Source: a bacterium (GTDB lineage Bacteria > Planctomycetota > UBA11346). From it: 7,632 nt of DNA. The notes beneath the pieces are model-generated. The model did not search any database. It saw only the letters and a program-made list of their open reading frames with translations, and was not told the origin of the DNA. Of the stretch, positions 7,022 through 7,632 are shown piece by piece. The translations under genes and the position numbers were made by a program. The first letter of the stretch is position 1. The number at the start of each line of letters is the position of its first letter. The stretch lies in NCBI GenBank assembly GCA_020049615.1, contig JAIFKN010000237.1, positions 1-7,632 of the forward strand. Direction: 5' to 3'.

Positions 7022-7049
7022 AAAAAGCCCCGGCGTGGTGCGCCGGGGC
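7022..7049 (-). terminator. Rho-independent terminator on the minus strand, behind the tRNA-Lys remnant
   Basis: A perfect 9-bp GC stem, GCCCCGGCG (7027-7035) with CGCCGGGGC (7041-7049), has a 5-nt loop. On the minus strand it is followed by five T (7026-7022). It lies 9 bp beyond the 3' CCA of the tRNA-Lys fragment, so it is most simply the native terminator of that tRNA gene. The plus side lacks a T tract, so it is not clearly used by accC. Confidence 0.8.
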
Positions 7050-7058
7050 CATTCGAAG

Positions 7059-7103
7059 TGGTGCGCGATCTAGGACTCGAACCTAGGACCCAGGGATTAA
7101 GAA
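7059..7103 (-). pseudogene. 3' half of a tRNA-Lys(CTT) gene, probable attachment-site remnant
   Basis: Read on the minus strand, this matches a class I tRNA from position 32 to the encoded CCA. Anticodon loop TTCTTAA (7103-7097, anticodon CTT); 3' anticodon stem TCCCT (7096-7092); 5-nt variable loop; T stem CTAGG/CCTAG around TTCGAGT (7086-7070); acceptor strand ATCGCGC (7069-7063); discriminator A (7062); CCA (7061-7059). The 5' side should give AGGGA just before the loop but reads TCGCG, and no D arm follows. The gene is therefore cut exactly at the anticodon loop, a usual crossover point of tyrosine recombinases. An intact tRNA-Lys is expected at the far end of the inserted DNA, to the right of the window. 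Confidence 0.75.
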
Positions 7104-7112
7104 CGCGACTTT

Positions 7113-7134
7113 TAACACGGTAAAAACCGTGCTA
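7113..7134. repeat. Inverted repeat 10 bp from the tRNA remnant
   Basis: TAACACGGT (7113-7121) and ACCGTGCTA (7126-7134) are complementary at 8 of 9 positions around a central AAAA. CACGGT/ACCGTG is perfect. It could be a recombinase or accessory-protein site, or a small hairpin. Confidence 0.6.
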
Positions 7135-7157
7135 ATCGTGCCTTATGGAGAACTGGT

Positions 7158-7226
7158 GGGAACTCGCCGGAAGTCGAACGCACTCGAAAGCACAAGGGTT
7201 TACGATGCGAGTTCCGGCGAGTTCCC
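7158..7226. repeat. 15-bp perfect inverted repeat with internal direct repeats
   Basis: GGGAACTCGCCGGAA (7158-7172) and its exact reverse complement (7212-7226) are 39 bp apart. With one mismatch the arms extend to 19 bp (7158-7176 and 7208-7226). Within the right arm, GCGAGTTCC occurs twice at 7207-7215 and 7217-7225, exactly 10 bp apart. A separate tandem pair of CGTGGACT follows at 7233-7248. Confidence 0.75.
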
Positions 7227-7312
7227 GCGAGGCGTGGACTCGTGGACTCGACAAGGATCGTTGCTTCAACGCTATTTCCCTACGACGGGCCGGAGATTAC
7301 CTTCGTGGTGAA

Positions 7313-7585
7313 TCAGGCGGCAAAGGGGTCCAGTGGTTCCGTTGTGGGCACGGGGAAGTCGAGCGCCGTGCCCACTGCTGCATCGCGGGGCCTGCCCTCC
7401 GGTGGCATGTAACACCCGGTGCAGCCACGGCGCTGGGTCTGCCATGTCTCACCAAGCTGCTCCCAGTTGTAGACGCGCATGGCCCAGATGCAGAACCAGC
7501 GGCCATCGTTGGCCGTGACCCAGGTGCATTCGTAGCGAAAAATGTGCTGGTCAAGCGGATCCCGGACTCGGGTGGCTGAAGACAT
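7313..7585 (-). CDS. Unidentified Trp/Cys-rich small protein (possibly longer, frame open to right edge)
   Basis: From the ATG at 7585 this is 90 residues; the frame stays open to the window end, so the true start may lie outside. I do not recognise the family. The core has five Trp within 27 residues (22, 30, 34, 41, 48), aromatic blocks such as HIFRYECTWV and FCIWAMRVYNW, and four Cys (20, 32, 55, 58). The last two form a CxxC, so metal binding is possible. About three quarters of codons end in G or C, more convincing than the overlapping frames but lower than the rest of the window. There is no Shine-Dalgarno before the ATG, no signal peptide and no clear membrane helix. It lies on the presumed inserted element. 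Confidence 0.45.
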   Translation of the reverse strand: MSSATRVRDPLDQHIFRYECTWVTANDGRWFCIWAMRVYNWEQLGETWQTQRRGCTGCYMPPEGRPRDAAVGTALDFPVPTTEPLDPFAA

Positions 7586-7632
7586 AGGAGAGCGAGCGTC
7601 ACCGCGTTGGTCGCCCGGCCCCCTTGACCCCT

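Larger units (their letters stand above)
7104..7312. other. Gene-poor, repeat-rich segment on the element side of the tRNA-Lys junction
   Basis: I see no credible gene in these 209 bp. The first 45 bp are clearly more AT-rich than the rest of the window. The segment holds a 9-bp near-perfect palindrome next to the junction, a 15-bp perfect inverted repeat, and six ACTCG/CGAGT motifs at near-helical spacing. This is the kind of layout found around recombinase or regulator binding regions, though no such protein is encoded here. Confidence 0.5.

Noticed and set aside
7027..7049. Terminator hairpin as the end of accC
   Set aside because: On the plus strand the stem is followed by CATTCG, not a T run. 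The T tract is only on the minus strand.
7059..7141. A complete tRNA of 83 nt using GCACGAT (7141-7135) as the 5' acceptor strand
   Set aside because: Six of seven acceptor pairs could form, but the 5' part is 9 nt too long before the anticodon, has no D arm, and the anticodon stem does not pair (TCGCG against TCCCT).
7145..7579. 144-codon plus-strand frame starting MENWWELAG
   Set aside because: No Shine-Dalgarno, only about half of early codons end in G or C in a very GC-rich setting, it runs through the inverted repeats, and it overlaps the more protein-like minus frame. Not excluded if the element has different codon use.
7297..7602. 101-codon minus-strand frame
   Set aside because: Overlaps the Trp/Cys-rich frame on the same strand in another phase, and its Ser/Pro/Arg/Ala-rich product looks like a shadow.
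7104..7632. tRNA-Lys interrupted by a group I intron
   Set aside because: Introns do occur in tRNA anticodon loops, but no matching 5' half (AGGGA stem, D arm, GCGCGAT acceptor) was found to the right within the window. An intron longer than 530 bp cannot be formally excluded.
1..7632. CRISPR array, insertion sequence or rRNA
   Set aside because: No regularly spaced long direct repeats, no transposase-like frame with terminal repeats, and no rRNA-like stretch were seen.

Overview
This GC-rich window carries three blocks. (1) On the minus strand, positions 1 to 3211 hold a tightly packed chemosensory gene cluster: a stand-alone receiver protein, then the histidine kinase CheA, then a protein in which CheD is fused to the receiver domain of CheB and which runs off the left edge. 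(2) In the middle, a bifunctional NAD(P)H-hydrate repair enzyme (minus, about 3349-4863) is divergent from accB and accC (plus, 4976-6902), the biotin carrier and biotin carboxylase of acetyl-CoA carboxylase. (3) From 7022 to the right edge, a minus-strand intrinsic terminator is followed by only the 3' half of a tRNA-Lys(CTT). The match to tRNA structure stops in the anticodon loop. Beyond it lies gene-poor DNA rich in short repeats, and one small unidentified Trp/Cys-rich reading frame. This looks like the chromosome edge of an element integrated in a tRNA gene.

The organism is a high-GC Gram-negative-type bacterium with chemotaxis genes. The wording of the HPt box in CheA (HSLKGNAAFFG) and the EAMKVFNEI biotin site in AccB remind me of Planctomycetota and other PVC-group proteins. 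That is recall without a search, so the placement is tentative.

How the genes work together: the kinase CheA would autophosphorylate on His49 and pass phosphate to the adjacent receiver and to the CheB receiver, while the CheD part would deamidate or de-repress chemoreceptors. The genes are coupled by an immediate TGA/ATG junction and by an ATGA overlap. No CheW, CheR or chemoreceptor gene lies in the window. AccB and AccC perform the first half-reaction of malonyl-CoA synthesis; accA and accD are not here. Nnr is metabolite repair and has no evident link to either neighbour.

I do not see a demonstrably new biological system. The best leads are the disrupted tRNA-Lys junction with its phased ACTCG repeats, the CheD-CheB fusion, and the unidentified ORF on the element side.
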